The translations under genes were made by a program, and so were the position numbers. Under the pieces are notes generated by a model. The model was not told the DNA's origin. It did no database searches and saw only the letters and a program-made list of their open reading frames with translations. A DNA stretch of 64,000 bases from Aurantiacibacter sp. D1-12 (lineage in GTDB: Bacteria > Pseudomonadota > Alphaproteobacteria > Sphingomonadales > Sphingomonadaceae): contig NZ_JAPJZJ010000003.1 in NCBI RefSeq assembly GCF_028858515.1, positions 116,001-180,000 on the forward strand, given 5' to 3'. The stretch's first letter is position 1; every line of letters starts with the position of its first letter. Positions 19,032-28,211 of the stretch are shown piece by piece.

Positions 19032-19715
19032 TCAGGGCCGGTCGAAGATGTAGCCCTTGCCGTGGACAGTGCGCAGCAGATGCGCGGCGCCGACTTCGCG
19101 CAGGCCAAACCGCAGGCGCTTGATCCAGACATCTACGGTCCGAAGGTAATCGGGATCGCCATCCTTGCCCAAGGCATCGATCAGGTCCTGCCGCGACATG
19201 ATCGTGTCCGGATTCTCGGCCAGAAAGCGCAGGACGCGAAATTCATTGGGACGCAGCGGAATGCGGGTCCCGTTCCAGCGAGCCTGCTCGGCGCTCACCA
19301 GAATGGTCAGGTCACCATGCTCGATCTGCCGGTCACTGACGGTCCGACTTGTGCCGGAATGCAGTGCCAGAACGCGGTCGAGCATGGCCTGGCGGTCAAG
19401 CGGTGCCACGGCGTAATCGTCTGCACCCGCCTTCAGCGCGCGGCGGCGGTCTTCCGGATCGTCTTCTTCCAGAACCATAGTGATGTGGGCATCGCGCATC
19501 CGCTCGTCTGCGCGGAGGCGACGGACCATTTCCAGCCCGGCAAGGTCATCCATGACCCAATCGACAAATGCCCATGCGTCGCCTTCAACAAGGCGCACCG
19601 GGCCCCGCGAAGTCAGCTCAGCGAAAGCAAACCGGGTGTCATCGTGCTCGAATGGTTCGAACAGCGCGGCGGACGGATCGGTCGTGAAAATGCTTACGCG
19701 GTTCATTGCACTCAC
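19032..19715 (-). CDS. OmpR/PhoB-type response regulator with degenerate receiver
   Basis: The 227-residue protein (GTG start; ATG two codons in at 19706 is an alternative) has an N-terminal receiver-like domain (1-120) and a C-terminal winged helix (140-227). The winged helix carries IPLRPNEFRVLRFLAENP, VDVWIKRLRFGLR and LLRTVHGKGYIFD, very like PhoB. The receiver keeps the probable phospho-acceptor Asp in FVDWVMDD (D52). It lacks the acidic pair near residue 10 and has Ala instead of the conserved Lys in DYAVAPLD. The usual Thr/Ser switch strand reads VLEEDD. It may therefore act without normal phosphorylation. No histidine kinase is adjacent. A 10-base-arm palindrome overlaps the start. 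Confidence 0.82.
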   Translation of the reverse strand: MSAMNRVSIFTTDPSAALFEPFEHDDTRFAFAELTSRGPVRLVEGDAWAFVDWVMDDLAGLEMVRRLRADERMRDAHITMVLEEDDPEDRRRALKAGADDYAVAPLDRQAMLDRVLALHSGTSRTVSDRQIEHGDLTILVSAEQARWNGTRIPLRPNEFRVLRFLAENPDTIMSRQDLIDALGKDGDPDYLRTVDVWIKRLRFGLREVGAAHLLRTVHGKGYIFDRP

Positions 19716-19734
19716 AAGTCTGGTTTGTGAGTGC
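19708..19734. promoter_or_regulatory. Inverted repeat over the regulator start codon
   Basis: Arms GCACTCACAA (19708-19717) and TTGTGAGTGC (19725-19734) are perfectly complementary around a 7-base centre, and the first arm contains the start codons of the regulator gene. It could be an autoregulatory operator or an mRNA hairpin hiding the start. Confidence 0.5.
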
Positions 19735-19807
19735 CCTCGTGCAGTGCAATTTTGACTCGCCTATGACAATCGTGGCGAGAATTTCCACGCTGGTCGCAAG
19801 ACTGGAA

Positions 19808-21316
19808 TTACGCTGACGGTGCCGGACAGTATTTCGCCAGATACTCGCTGTGGCCGGGCATGTGCTGTACGAGGAAACGGATCGACTTTTCGATCTCGTC
19901 GAGCTCCTTCTTCGTCTCCACAGGGTCGAGCGTTTCCGCCATGGCATTGTGCCCCTGCATGGAGATGCCCTGCCCCATCATCACAGCAGCCCAGCTTGTT
20001 TCGGTAAAGAGCTCGTCATCCTCACGGAAAATCTGCCCGTTCATTTTGAACAGCTCTATCTTCTCGGTCAGGCTGTCGGGAACGCTCATTGTGCGGCAGT
20101 AATTCCAGAACTCAGAATCGTCGCGCGTGGTGGCGTTGTAATGGAGGATCAGGAAGTCGCGGATCTTCTCGTATTCTTTTGTGGTCAGGCGATTGAAACT
20201 CGCCTGCTGCGCTTCGTTGATGCCGTCGAGTGAAAGCAGTGCCACCAGCTTGTTGATGCCGGTATTGATGAGATGGATGGAGGTTGATTCCAGCGGTTCC
20301 ATAAAGCCCGCAGCAAGACCCAGCGCGACGACATTCTTGTTCCAGAACTTTTTGCGGCGCCCTGTCACAAAACGCAGGTGGTTAGGGTCTGCGGTCGGCT
20401 TTCCGGCGATGTTCTTGATCAGGATATCGGTCGCTTCGTCTGCTTCCATAAAGCTGTCGCAATAGACATGGCCGTTACCGTTACGGTTTTGTAGCGGAAC
20501 CTGCCACTGCCACCCTGCGGCATGTGCGGTGGCTCTGGTGAAGGGCGGGGCAGGGCTGCCATCATCGCGGTTGCAGGGAAGCGCCACCGCGCGATTGCAC
20601 GGCAGCCAGTGGGTCCAATCCTCGTATCCGGTTTCGAGCGCCTGTTCGATCAACAGGCCGCGGAAACCCGAGCAATCGATGAACAGATCGCCTTCGATAA
20701 CCTGCCCGCTTTCGAGCTTGATTGAATTGACGAAACCGCTTTCCGGATCGAGCTGCACATCGTCGATCCGGCCCTCCTGGCGGACAACGCCGCGCTTCTC
20801 CGCATACTTGCGCAGGAAACCGGCATAGGCGGTGGCGTTGATGTGATAGGCGTAGTTGATCGGTGGCAAATCGTCGCGGCGCAGGTCGTCAGTCTTGGCG
20901 AATTTGCCGAAGAATGCTGCCATCGTTTCTGCGTTGAAAACGGCTATAGGACGATTGTCACCCTTGGTCTGCTGGTGATGCCAGATGTGGTGAAAGCTGA
21001 GACCGCCGATTTCGTAGCCGTAATTGCCGAACGGGTGGATATAGCTATCGCCCAGCTTGCCCCAATTCACAAACTGGATGCCAAGCTTGAAGGAGCCCTG
21101 GACTGCAGCGAGCATTTCTGCCTCGTCAATTTCCAGCAGGCGTTGAAAATCCACAAAGGGTGGAATTGTTGCTTCTCCGACCCCCACGGTGCCGATGGCT
21201 TCCGATTCGACCAACGTGATGGATAACTCACGCCCCTTGCGCAGCCGTGACAGCGCAGCGGCTGCCATCCAGCCTGCGGTGCCGCCGCCCACGATTACAA
21301 TTTTCTCGATAGCCAT
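19808..21316 (-). CDS. Flavin-dependent tryptophan-halogenase family protein
   Basis: The 502-residue flavoprotein has the FAD motif GGGTAGW (10-16), the halogenase signature GWQWQVP near 268 and GFMEPLESTSIHL near 337. Lys77 (GSFKLGIQF) and the Glu near 340 align in position with the catalytic Lys and Glu of PrnA. Such enzymes use FADH2, halide and oxygen to halogenate indoles or other aromatics. Homologues beside TonB receptors in marine and plant bacteria (BrvH type) brominate indole in vitro, but their natural substrate is unknown. It is divergent from the large TonB receptor across a region with operator-like palindromes. GGAGAGG precedes the ATG. A flavin reductase partner is not in view. 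Confidence 0.9.
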   Translation of the reverse strand: MAIEKIVIVGGGTAGWMAAAALSRLRKGRELSITLVESEAIGTVGVGEATIPPFVDFQRLLEIDEAEMLAAVQGSFKLGIQFVNWGKLGDSYIHPFGNYGYEIGGLSFHHIWHHQQTKGDNRPIAVFNAETMAAFFGKFAKTDDLRRDDLPPINYAYHINATAYAGFLRKYAEKRGVVRQEGRIDDVQLDPESGFVNSIKLESGQVIEGDLFIDCSGFRGLLIEQALETGYEDWTHWLPCNRAVALPCNRDDGSPAPPFTRATAHAAGWQWQVPLQNRNGNGHVYCDSFMEADEATDILIKNIAGKPTADPNHLRFVTGRRKKFWNKNVVALGLAAGFMEPLESTSIHLINTGINKLVALLSLDGINEAQQASFNRLTTKEYEKIRDFLILHYNATTRDDSEFWNYCRTMSVPDSLTEKIELFKMNGQIFREDDELFTETSWAAVMMGQGISMQGHNAMAETLDPVETKKELDEIEKSIRFLVQHMPGHSEYLAKYCPAPSA

Positions 21317-21450
21317 GTCGTGCCCTCTCCGGCGGGCGGGGTGCTCTAAATTCCGTAGTGCAGTTCTAAACGCCCGGGTCCATTAATCAAATGATGGTCC
21401 TTGGTCTGTCAAACGGACAATTGCAAAAATGTGACACTAGCACCAGCGAA

Positions 21451-21489
21451 AATGTGAACGTTCATTTTTTAGGGTTGTGAACGCTCACA
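21451..21489. promoter_or_regulatory. Two LacI-type operator-like palindromes between halogenase and TonB receptor
   Basis: TGAACGTTCA (21455-21464) is a perfect palindrome. TGTGAACGCTCACA (21476-21489) pairs at 6 of 7 positions and shares the GAACG core. On the minus strand a perfect TTGACA (21412-21407) lies just beyond them, toward the halogenase gene. The sites resemble the 16-base palindrome before the GH3 gene and are good candidates for the LacI regulator encoded at 25855. Confidence 0.55.
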
Positions 21490-21583
21490 TTCTTGGTATG
21501 TCACAGACTGATTCCTCGTGTGAGGATCACTTTGGTGCCGATGATGAGGTCGCGTAACGGCTCGCATCGTAGGGGAGAATACA

Positions 21584-24500
21584 GTGCGCAAATCCATGAT
21601 TACGCCCGCAAGCCGGGTTCGCTCGCTCGCTACCGTGTCCAGCATCGCGCTGTGCGCGGCCGTTCCGCATGCTGCTTTCGCGCAGGATGCGGACACGGAA
21701 GAGCAGGAAGAAGTTTCTGACGACAACGTTATCATCGTAAGCGGCATTCGTGCTTCGCTCGAAAGCTCGCAGGACTTCAAGGAAAACGCCGACACCGTCG
21801 TCGACGTGATTACCGCCGAAGATATCGGCGCGCTGGCAGACCGTTCGGTTGCCGAAGCGCTGCAGCGTGTTCCGGGCGTGAACATCAGTCGCTTCGAACA
21901 GCGTGATGACCCTGACCGTTTCTCGGTCGAAGGCTCGAATGTCATCATTCGTGGTCTGCCCTACGTGCTGGCCAACCTGAACGGCCGTGACGTGTTCTCA
22001 GCCAACGGTGGTCGTACGCTGAACTTCAACGACGTTTCGCCTGAGCTCCTCGGTCGCGTCGAGATCTACAAGAACGTATCGGCTGACATGATCGAGGGTA
22101 ACATCTCCGGTCTCGTCAACCTCGTCACGCGCAAGCCGCTCGACAACCCCGGCTTCAACATCGCCGGCACCCTGGAAGTGAACTACGGTGACATGGCTGA
22201 AGAGTGGTCGCCCGGTTTCTCTGGCCTCGTTTCGAATACCTTTGATTCGGGTATCGGCACCTTCGGCCTCCAGCTCGGCTATTCGCAGCAGGAGCTGGTG
22301 ACGCGGACCGACGCTTCGCAGCTGACGGACCCTTGCTATCGTGCTGACACGCTGGATAGTGGCTGTCTGCGTGTCGTGAACGTTGGCTCTGGCGGCTATT
22401 TCGGTGATCCGAACTTCGACGCAACCAACTTCCCGCCTGCCGGTACAGTCATCGCGCCGAAGGGTGCAGGCGTCCGTACCACCGGCCTGACCCGTGATCG
22501 TCGCGCTTTCTCGGCTGTCGGCCAGTTCGAAAGCCTCGACGGCGGCTTCCTCGTCACGATGGAATACCTGCGTGCGGAAACCGAAGCGACGATTAACGAA
22601 TTCGCGGTTCTTGGCCTCGTCAACGATGATGGCCTGTTCCCGGTGCAAGCCGACGGTTCCACCTGGACGTTCGACCAGAACGGCGTGTTCCAGACCGGTG
22701 TCTTGACGCAGCTGCAGCCGTTTAACGGCAATGCTGCCGGCGGCATCCCGACCGAGCTTCTGCGTTTCCAGCGTGAAGACGAAGCCTTCACTGAAGACTT
22801 CTCGATCGATGTCGACTTCGAGCTTACAGATCGTTTCCGCGCCAACTTTGAAGGCCAGTATATTTCTTCGGGTCGTACCGAAGACGGCTTTATCTCGGCG
22901 ATGCAGACCTACACCGATATTGCCATCGACAATACCGGCGAGACGCCGCAGGTTCAGTTCCTTGAGCCGGGCACGGGTGCTTCAAACGCAGCATACTTCA
23001 ACGATCCGGCACGCACTTTCTACTGGTTCCTGCTCGACAATCAGGTCGACAACGAAGGCGATCTCTACAGCCTGCGCGGTGACCTTGAGTATGACCTGTC
23101 GGACGACGGCTTCTTCCGCACGGCGCGCTTCGGTGCACGCTGGGCAGAGCGTAACCGCGTTTCGCGCAGCGCCAACTTCTCCAACTGGGGCAACCTTGGT
23201 GCTCCGTGGACGGGCCGCGGCGGTAACTGGAACTGCGGCGACTTCCAGGCCTTCGGCTGTGGCGGCGCCTATGTGTTCGACTTCCCTGAGTCGGCCAACG
23301 TCCGTAACCCGTTCGGAGACAGCTTCCAGCGCGGCAATGCGCCGACCCCGCTGGGTGACGGTTCTGCCTTCTTCTTCGGCGGCGACAACACCGTTGCCGA
23401 TTACCTGAGCGGTGACATTACCCGCCAGGCGAACGAAATCACTGCATTCACCCTGACGCCAAACGCCTGGTTCCCGATCAGCGCGCGCGGTGGTCTGGTA
23501 GACGGTACGGTCTTCCTGCCCGGTGAAATCTCTGACGTGAGTGAAGAAACGAAGGCCTTCTATGGTCGCCTCGATTTCGGCACCTACTTTGCGAATGGCT
23601 GGGAGCTGTCGGGTAACATCGGCCTCCGTTATGTCGAAACGACTGTGGAGAGCGAAGGGGAAATCAACTTCCCGTTCGGCAACTTCTTCGATTCCGACAT
23701 GAACGGTGTAGTGACGGGCGACGAAATTCGCGCTGCCTGCGCCAATGTCCAGCCAGGGCAGCAGGCGCCGGGGTATTGTTCGCTGAGCACTGCGCGCCAG
23801 GATGAATTCGCTTCCGCGTTCACCGGTGAAGTGATCGACGACAGTAATGACATTGTCTTCGAAAACTGGCTGCCTAGCTTCAACGTGAAGCTGGACTTCG
23901 GTAGCGGACTGCTTGCGCGTTTCGCGTTCTCGCAGGGCATCCGACGTCCGGATCTGGCGGCATTCCGCACGGGTGGTTCGATCTTCGACAACACCCGCGC
24001 GCTTGAAATCGCCGGACCGGATGCGCTTGCCAACGGACCGCTGTTTGCGATCTTCACCGGCAACCGTCTGCTGCGTCCGATTGAATCGGACAACTATGAC
24101 TTCAGCCTCGAATACTATTTCGATGATGTGGGCTCGATCACAGCAGCTGTGTTCCAGAAGGACTTCCGCAACCTTGACGGCTTTGGCCCGACGGTCCGTC
24201 CGTTCACCAGCCCGTCGGGCGTGACGGTCGATGTTGAAGTCAACGGTCCGCTCAACTTCGGCGAAGCCACGCTTCGCGGTGTAGAACTGGCCTATCAGGA
24301 CGTCTGGGAATTCCTGCCCGGTCCGCTGCAGCACTTGGGTGGCCAGTTCACCTACACCTACATCGACTCGCAAGATTTCTCGTCTTCGGGTGACGTGTTC
24401 GGTGATCTGCCGCAGCCCGGTGTTTCGGAGCACACGGTCAACGCAACGCTGTTCTACGAAGTCGATGGGTTCTCGGCCCGTGCCGCCTACAACTGGCGCT

Positions 24501-24751
24501 CGGAGTTCCTGCAGACCCCGCGTGACGTGATCTTCCCGTTCTCGCCGATTTACGGTGAAGCCACGGGTCAGCTCGACGCATCGATCTTCTATGATCTCAC
24601 CGATAACCTGAAGATCGGTGTGCAGGGTGTGAACCTGCTTGATGAGGTGACGCAAACGAGTTCGGTCGTTGATTTTGACGGCAACCGGGTCATCCGGTCT
24701 GCTTATCGCAACGATCGTCGTTTCACCTTCCTTGTCCGGTTCGACTTCTAA
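21584..24751 (+). CDS. Large TonB-dependent receptor (Xanthomonas/Caulobacter type)
   Basis: The GTG start at 21584 has AGGGGAG about 8 bases upstream. The 1055-residue protein begins with a long signal peptide (ALCAAVPHAAFAQ), an acidic stretch, then the subfamily hallmark IIVSGIRASLESSQDFKEN and AEDIGALADRSVAEALQRVPG. The plug carries LPYVLANLNGRDVFS and VEIYKNVSADMIEG, and the barrel ends DRRFTFLVRFDF. This subfamily typically takes up oligosaccharides. With GH16 and GH3 enzymes next to it, a beta-glucan oligomer is the likely cargo. No SusD-like protein is present, as is normal outside Bacteroidota. Confidence 0.92.
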   Translation: MRKSMITPASRVRSLATVSSIALCAAVPHAAFAQDADTEEQEEVSDDNVIIVSGIRASLESSQDFKENADTVVDVITAEDIGALADRSVAEALQRVPGVNISRFEQRDDPDRFSVEGSNVIIRGLPYVLANLNGRDVFSANGGRTLNFNDVSPELLGRVEIYKNVSADMIEGNISGLVNLVTRKPLDNPGFNIAGTLEVNYGDMAEEWSPGFSGLVSNTFDSGIGTFGLQLGYSQQELVTRTDASQLTDPCYRADTLDSGCLRVVNVGSGGYFGDPNFDATNFPPAGTVIAPKGAGVRTTGLTRDRRAFSAVGQFESLDGGFLVTMEYLRAETEATINEFAVLGLVNDDGLFPVQADGSTWTFDQNGVFQTGVLTQLQPFNGNAAGGIPTELLRFQREDEAFTEDFSIDVDFELTDRFRANFEGQYISSGRTEDGFISAMQTYTDIAIDNTGETPQVQFLEPGTGASNAAYFNDPARTFYWFLLDNQVDNEGDLYSLRGDLEYDLSDDGFFRTARFGARWAERNRVSRSANFSNWGNLGAPWTGRGGNWNCGDFQAFGCGGAYVFDFPESANVRNPFGDSFQRGNAPTPLGDGSAFFFGGDNTVADYLSGDITRQANEITAFTLTPNAWFPISARGGLVDGTVFLPGEISDVSEETKAFYGRLDFGTYFANGWELSGNIGLRYVETTVESEGEINFPFGNFFDSDMNGVVTGDEIRAACANVQPGQQAPGYCSLSTARQDEFASAFTGEVIDDSNDIVFENWLPSFNVKLDFGSGLLARFAFSQGIRRPDLAAFRTGGSIFDNTRALEIAGPDALANGPLFAIFTGNRLLRPIESDNYDFSLEYYFDDVGSITAAVFQKDFRNLDGFGPTVRPFTSPSGVTVDVEVNGPLNFGEATLRGVELAYQDVWEFLPGPLQHLGGQFTYTYIDSQDFSSSGDVFGDLPQPGVSEHTVNATLFYEVDGFSARAAYNWRSEFLQTPRDVIFPFSPIYGEATGQLDASIFYDLTDNLKIGVQGVNLLDEVTQTSSVVDFDGNRVIRSAYRNDRRFTFLVRFDF

Positions 24752-24784
24752 AGTCGGAGCTCCTTCGGATAAGATGGGACCTTA

Positions 24785-24822
24785 TGGGCTCCGGTGTGTT
24801 TTGCGCGCCGGGGCCCATTTTT
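24785..24822 (+). terminator. Terminator after the large TonB receptor
   Basis: Arms TGGGCTCCGG (24785-24794) and CCGGGGCCCA (24808-24817) pair with one G-U, followed by TTTTT. It would separate the receptor transcript from the GH16 operon, at least partly. Confidence 0.75.
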
Positions 24823-24875
24823 CTGTGGCGCAGGGTGCTTGGCTTTGCGTAGACAGGTTACGGGATGGGTATGCA

Positions 24876-25853
24876 ATGCGATTGAATCACTGGATTTCCG
24901 GTGCCGGGATTGCCGCGAGCTGCTGGCTCTTGGCGGCCTGCGGCGATGGCGCGGCTGAGCAGGCGGACGCTGCTGCGGGTGATGGCTGGCGGCTTGTGTG
25001 GTCGGATGAGTTTGACGGAGACACGCTCGATACCGCGGCGTGGAACCGGATCGAAGATTGCTGGGGCGGCGGTAATGAAGAGCGTCAATGTTACACCGCA
25101 CGCGCGGAAAACATCGCCGTTGAAAACGGGCTTCTCGTCCTGACGGCGCGTGAGGAAGAGTGGAGCGGGAATGCCTGGCCGCCGCATATGGCTCCGTTTC
25201 AGGATGACCCAGATGCGCAGGCGACCAAGCCCTTCACATCGGGCAAGATCACCACTGCCGGGAATTTCGGCTGGACCTATGGTCGCTTTGAAATGCGGGC
25301 CCGCCTGCCGCAGGGTCAAGGTACGTGGCCCGCGTTCTGGATGCTTCCCGAAGACGATACCTACGGAACCTGGGCCTCTGCTGGCGAGATTGACATTCTC
25401 GAAGCGGTGAACCTGGGTGTCGAGTGCGATGCCGATTGCGAAGAGGGCGGTGAGAACACGATTCTGGGCACTCTTCATTTCGGTGGCGAATGGCCCGACA
25501 ACGAGCTCTACAGTACCGAAGTGGAGCGCCCGGCCGTGCTCGATGGCGAATTCCATACCTATGGGCTTGTGTGGGAAGAAGGCCGCTTCACCTGGACTTT
25601 CGATGGCGAGCCATTTGCCACTGCCGAGGCGGAGGACTGGTTCACCACCGCCAGCGATGATCCGAACGCGCCGTTTGATCGACCCTTTCACCTTATCCTG
25701 AACCTTGCCGTGGGCGGAGGTCTTGCCGAAGGGCGCGCGCTTGGCGGCGTCTCGAACGAAGGTTTCTCCAAGCAAATGGAAGTTGACTGGGTTAGAGTCT
25801 GGCAGTGTGATACGGACCCCGAAACCGGACGTGGCTGCATGGGGGGCAGCTGA
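24876..25853 (+). CDS. GH16 family endo-beta-glucanase (laminarinase-like) lipoprotein
   Basis: The ATG at 24876 starts a lipoprotein signal (CWLLAACGDG, Cys22); longer in-frame starts lie inside the receptor gene. After a short linker the mature part opens with GWRLVWSDEFDG, the classic start of GH16 laminarinases, followed by WNRIEDCWGGGNEERQCYT. The catalytic motif GEIDILEAV puts the nucleophile at E171, the assisting Asp at D173 and the acid/base at E176. The Trp-rich PAFWML strand precedes it and MEVDWVRVWQ closes the domain. It should cut beta-1,3(1,4)-glucans at the cell surface. It lies 1 base before the LacI gene. Confidence 0.92.
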   Translation: MRLNHWISGAGIAASCWLLAACGDGAAEQADAAAGDGWRLVWSDEFDGDTLDTAAWNRIEDCWGGGNEERQCYTARAENIAVENGLLVLTAREEEWSGNAWPPHMAPFQDDPDAQATKPFTSGKITTAGNFGWTYGRFEMRARLPQGQGTWPAFWMLPEDDTYGTWASAGEIDILEAVNLGVECDADCEEGGENTILGTLHFGGEWPDNELYSTEVERPAVLDGEFHTYGLVWEEGRFTWTFDGEPFATAEAEDWFTTASDDPNAPFDRPFHLILNLAVGGGLAEGRALGGVSNEGFSKQMEVDWVRVWQCDTDPETGRGCMGGS

Positions 25854-25854
25854 C

Positions 25855-26919
25855 ATGGCACGCAGAAGACAATCAGTTACGATCAAGCACGTTGCTGCGG
25901 ATGCAGGCGTTTCCCTGCAAACGGTTAGCCGTGTGATCAATAACGAAGCCAATGTCCGCCCAGAGATGAAGGAGCGGGTGCAGGCCTCGATCGACAAGCT
26001 GGGGTACGTGCCATCAATCGCTGCTCAACGGATGAGCGGATCGCGGTCTTACCTTATTCTCGCTCTCAATGACCGCGAACGCACAATCGAGGCGTGGAAA
26101 GCACGCGAAGGTAACGACTGGGTCGACCAGATGCTGATGGGCGGGATGCTCAAATGCGCCGAACACGGATACCGCCTGATTTTCGAGCTGGTCGATACGC
26201 ACGATGATAATATCCAGCGCGAGCTCAAGGGTGCGATTGCAGCCTTGCAACCGGACGGGGTGCTCCTGACGCCCCCGCACTCAGATAACCCTTTGATCAC
26301 CGACCTGCTCGAAGCGCACAAGATTCCCTTCGCCCGGATCGGTTCGCGCGCCAATGGCGGCAGCATTTCGCTGACGATGGCTGACAGCCGCATGGCGGCG
26401 ATGGCGACGCAGTACCTGATCGACAAGGGGCATCGCCGGATCGGGATGATCGCCGGGCCGGAGAAATATGCTGTCAGTAACCGCCGCAAGACGGGCTGGA
26501 AACGGACGATGGAAGAGTCCGGGCTGCTGACGGAAGGCCTTTGCGAACGCGGGGACTTCTCTTTCGAATCCGGGGAAGAGGCGGCGCATATCATGCTCAC
26601 CCGCAAAGAGCGCCCGACAGCCATTATCGCGAGCAATGACCAGATGGCGATGGCGACCAACGCAGTGGCGCAAGCGCTGGGCCTGAAAGTGCCCGGCGAT
26701 CTTTCGCTGATCAGTTTCGACAACACGCCCGTAGTTCGCTTTGTGCAGCCCGCGCTGACGGCGATTGACCAGCCCATTGCGGAAACCGTTGGTCGGGCAG
26801 TCGAGCTGCTGATCATGGCGCAGCGGGGCGAGGAGCTGCCGGCAATGCCTATCGTGATCGAAGGCGCTTTGATCGAGCGCGAATCCGTTGCCAGCCTCAA
26901 GACGGCGGTTGATGCCTGA
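25855..26919 (+). CDS. LacI-family transcriptional regulator
   Basis: The 354-residue protein has an N-terminal LacI helix-turn-helix (TIKHVAADAGVSLQTVSRVIN, about 9-29), the hinge helix region YVPSIAAQRMSG, and a periplasmic-binding-like sugar domain (RRIGMIAGP, AIIASNDQMAMA, SLISFDN). It should repress the surrounding glucan genes until a sugar inducer binds. The ATG at 25855 follows the GH16 stop by 1 base and is preceded by GGGGGG. Candidate operators are the palindromes at 21451-21489 and 28172-28187. Confidence 0.93.
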   Translation: MARRRQSVTIKHVAADAGVSLQTVSRVINNEANVRPEMKERVQASIDKLGYVPSIAAQRMSGSRSYLILALNDRERTIEAWKAREGNDWVDQMLMGGMLKCAEHGYRLIFELVDTHDDNIQRELKGAIAALQPDGVLLTPPHSDNPLITDLLEAHKIPFARIGSRANGGSISLTMADSRMAAMATQYLIDKGHRRIGMIAGPEKYAVSNRRKTGWKRTMEESGLLTEGLCERGDFSFESGEEAAHIMLTRKERPTAIIASNDQMAMATNAVAQALGLKVPGDLSLISFDNTPVVRFVQPALTAIDQPIAETVGRAVELLIMAQRGEELPAMPIVIEGALIERESVASLKTAVDA

Positions 26920-28141
26920 GACCGGGGTAGAAGACGCACAGGCCGAACGGCAGTCTCTACGCTTCCTGCTTCTCTATGCGCTGGCGGTTGCCGGCGGGGC
27001 AGTCGCCTATGTGCCTTTTCTCACCATTCTCCTGCCTGTCCGCATTGAGGCGATGGCAGGTGCGGAAAGCGTGGCGTGGCTCGCCTATCTCGCGTTTGCC
27101 GGCGCGATAGCTGCAAGCGTTGCGAATATCGGCTTTGGCTGGTTGTCGGACATCCTGCGTGGCCGCAAACCGCTGATCATGGCGGGGCTGTTTCTGAGCA
27201 GCGCGCTGCTCGTGGCCCTTACCGCCGCAGCTACGCTAGAGCTCCTGCTCGGCCTGCTAATCCTCTGGCAACTCGCCCTCAACATGATGCTCAGCCCGCT
27301 GGCGGCATGGGCGGGTGACACCGTGCCTGATCACCAGAAAGGTATGCTCGGCGGCCTGCTCGCATTCGCTCCGGCGATGGGGGCTCTGTCGGGCGCAGTC
27401 GTCACGCTTCCCGGATGGATCGAGGCGGACATGCGCATGATCGTGGTGGCGGTCCTCGTGGTCCTGTGTGTTTTGCCGGTCATGATCTGGGGCAAGCCTT
27501 CGGCGTTTCCCCAATTGATGCAGCCCAACGAGATAAAGGCCGGAGATGAGGAGCACTCCCGGCCCCGGCGAATTGTTGTCCGCATGTGGGCTGCGCGCTT
27601 GCTGGTCCAGATCGCCGAGGCGGCACTGTTTGCATATCTCTATCTCTGGCTGCGCAGTATTGATCCGCGCATTGCCGATAGCCACGCCGCGCAGGTGTTC
27701 TTCCTGGTGTTGCTGATGACTGCCCCGGTCAGTCTGCTCGTTGGACGATGGACCGACCGCAATGATCGCCCCATCCTGCCGCTTGGTATTGCCGCGGCGA
27801 TCAGTGCTTTGGCATTGCTGGCGATGGCGCTTGCGCCCAACCTGGTTCTGGCGCTTGCCGGCTATGCCGCATTCGGGCTGGCATCGCATGTTTTCCTGTC
27901 GCTCCATTCGGCACAGACGCTTCGCGTGCTGCCACAACCCAAAACGCGCGGGCGCGATCTCGGCATATTCAATCTGACCAACACCATTCCTTCGCCCATC
28001 ATGTCGGTGCTGACACTCATGCTCGTCCCGATCTTTGGCTTCTCCGGACTGTTCTTTCTTCTCGCCGGACTGGCCGGACTGGCGGCCATCATCCTGCTTT
28101 CGGCAAGGCCCGTGGGGCAAACTTCTCAAATAGGCGCTTGA
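26912..28141 (+). CDS. MFS transporter (sugar-type)
   Basis: The ATG at 26912 lies inside the last codons of the LacI gene (8-base overlap), so the two are translationally coupled. The roughly 409-residue protein has about 12 membrane segments and an A-loop-like GFGWLSDILRGRKPL between helices 2 and 3. The half-way cytoplasmic loop is around residue 195-215. It most likely carries glucose or a glucan oligomer across the inner membrane. The substrate is inferred from the locus. Confidence 0.85.
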   Translation: MPETGVEDAQAERQSLRFLLLYALAVAGGAVAYVPFLTILLPVRIEAMAGAESVAWLAYLAFAGAIAASVANIGFGWLSDILRGRKPLIMAGLFLSSALLVALTAAATLELLLGLLILWQLALNMMLSPLAAWAGDTVPDHQKGMLGGLLAFAPAMGALSGAVVTLPGWIEADMRMIVVAVLVVLCVLPVMIWGKPSAFPQLMQPNEIKAGDEEHSRPRRIVVRMWAARLLVQIAEAALFAYLYLWLRSIDPRIADSHAAQVFFLVLLMTAPVSLLVGRWTDRNDRPILPLGIAAAISALALLAMALAPNLVLALAGYAAFGLASHVFLSLHSAQTLRVLPQPKTRGRDLGIFNLTNTIPSPIMSVLTLMLVPIFGFSGLFFLLAGLAGLAAIILLSARPVGQTSQIGA

Positions 28142-28171
28142 ATTGCCCGACATCCGGTGTAAAAACACCAA

Positions 28172-28187
28172 TTGAGAACGTTCTCAA
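28172..28187. promoter_or_regulatory. LacI-type operator, perfect 16-bp palindrome, before GH3 gene
   Basis: TTGAGAACGTTCTCAA is a perfect palindrome centred on CG, the usual form of LacI-family operators, and lies 25 bases before the GH3 start. A small hairpin (GGTGTAAAAACACC, 28156-28169) sits just upstream. Confidence 0.65.
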
Positions 28188-28211
28188 AGAACGGCATTGA
28201 GAGAGGAAATC

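Noticed and set aside
22982..24655. A 557-codon minus-strand frame
   Set aside because: Antisense to the large TonB receptor; rich in Arg/Val without domain signals.
27257..28171. A 304-codon minus-strand frame
   Set aside because: Antisense to the MFS transporter; no motif or ribosome site.
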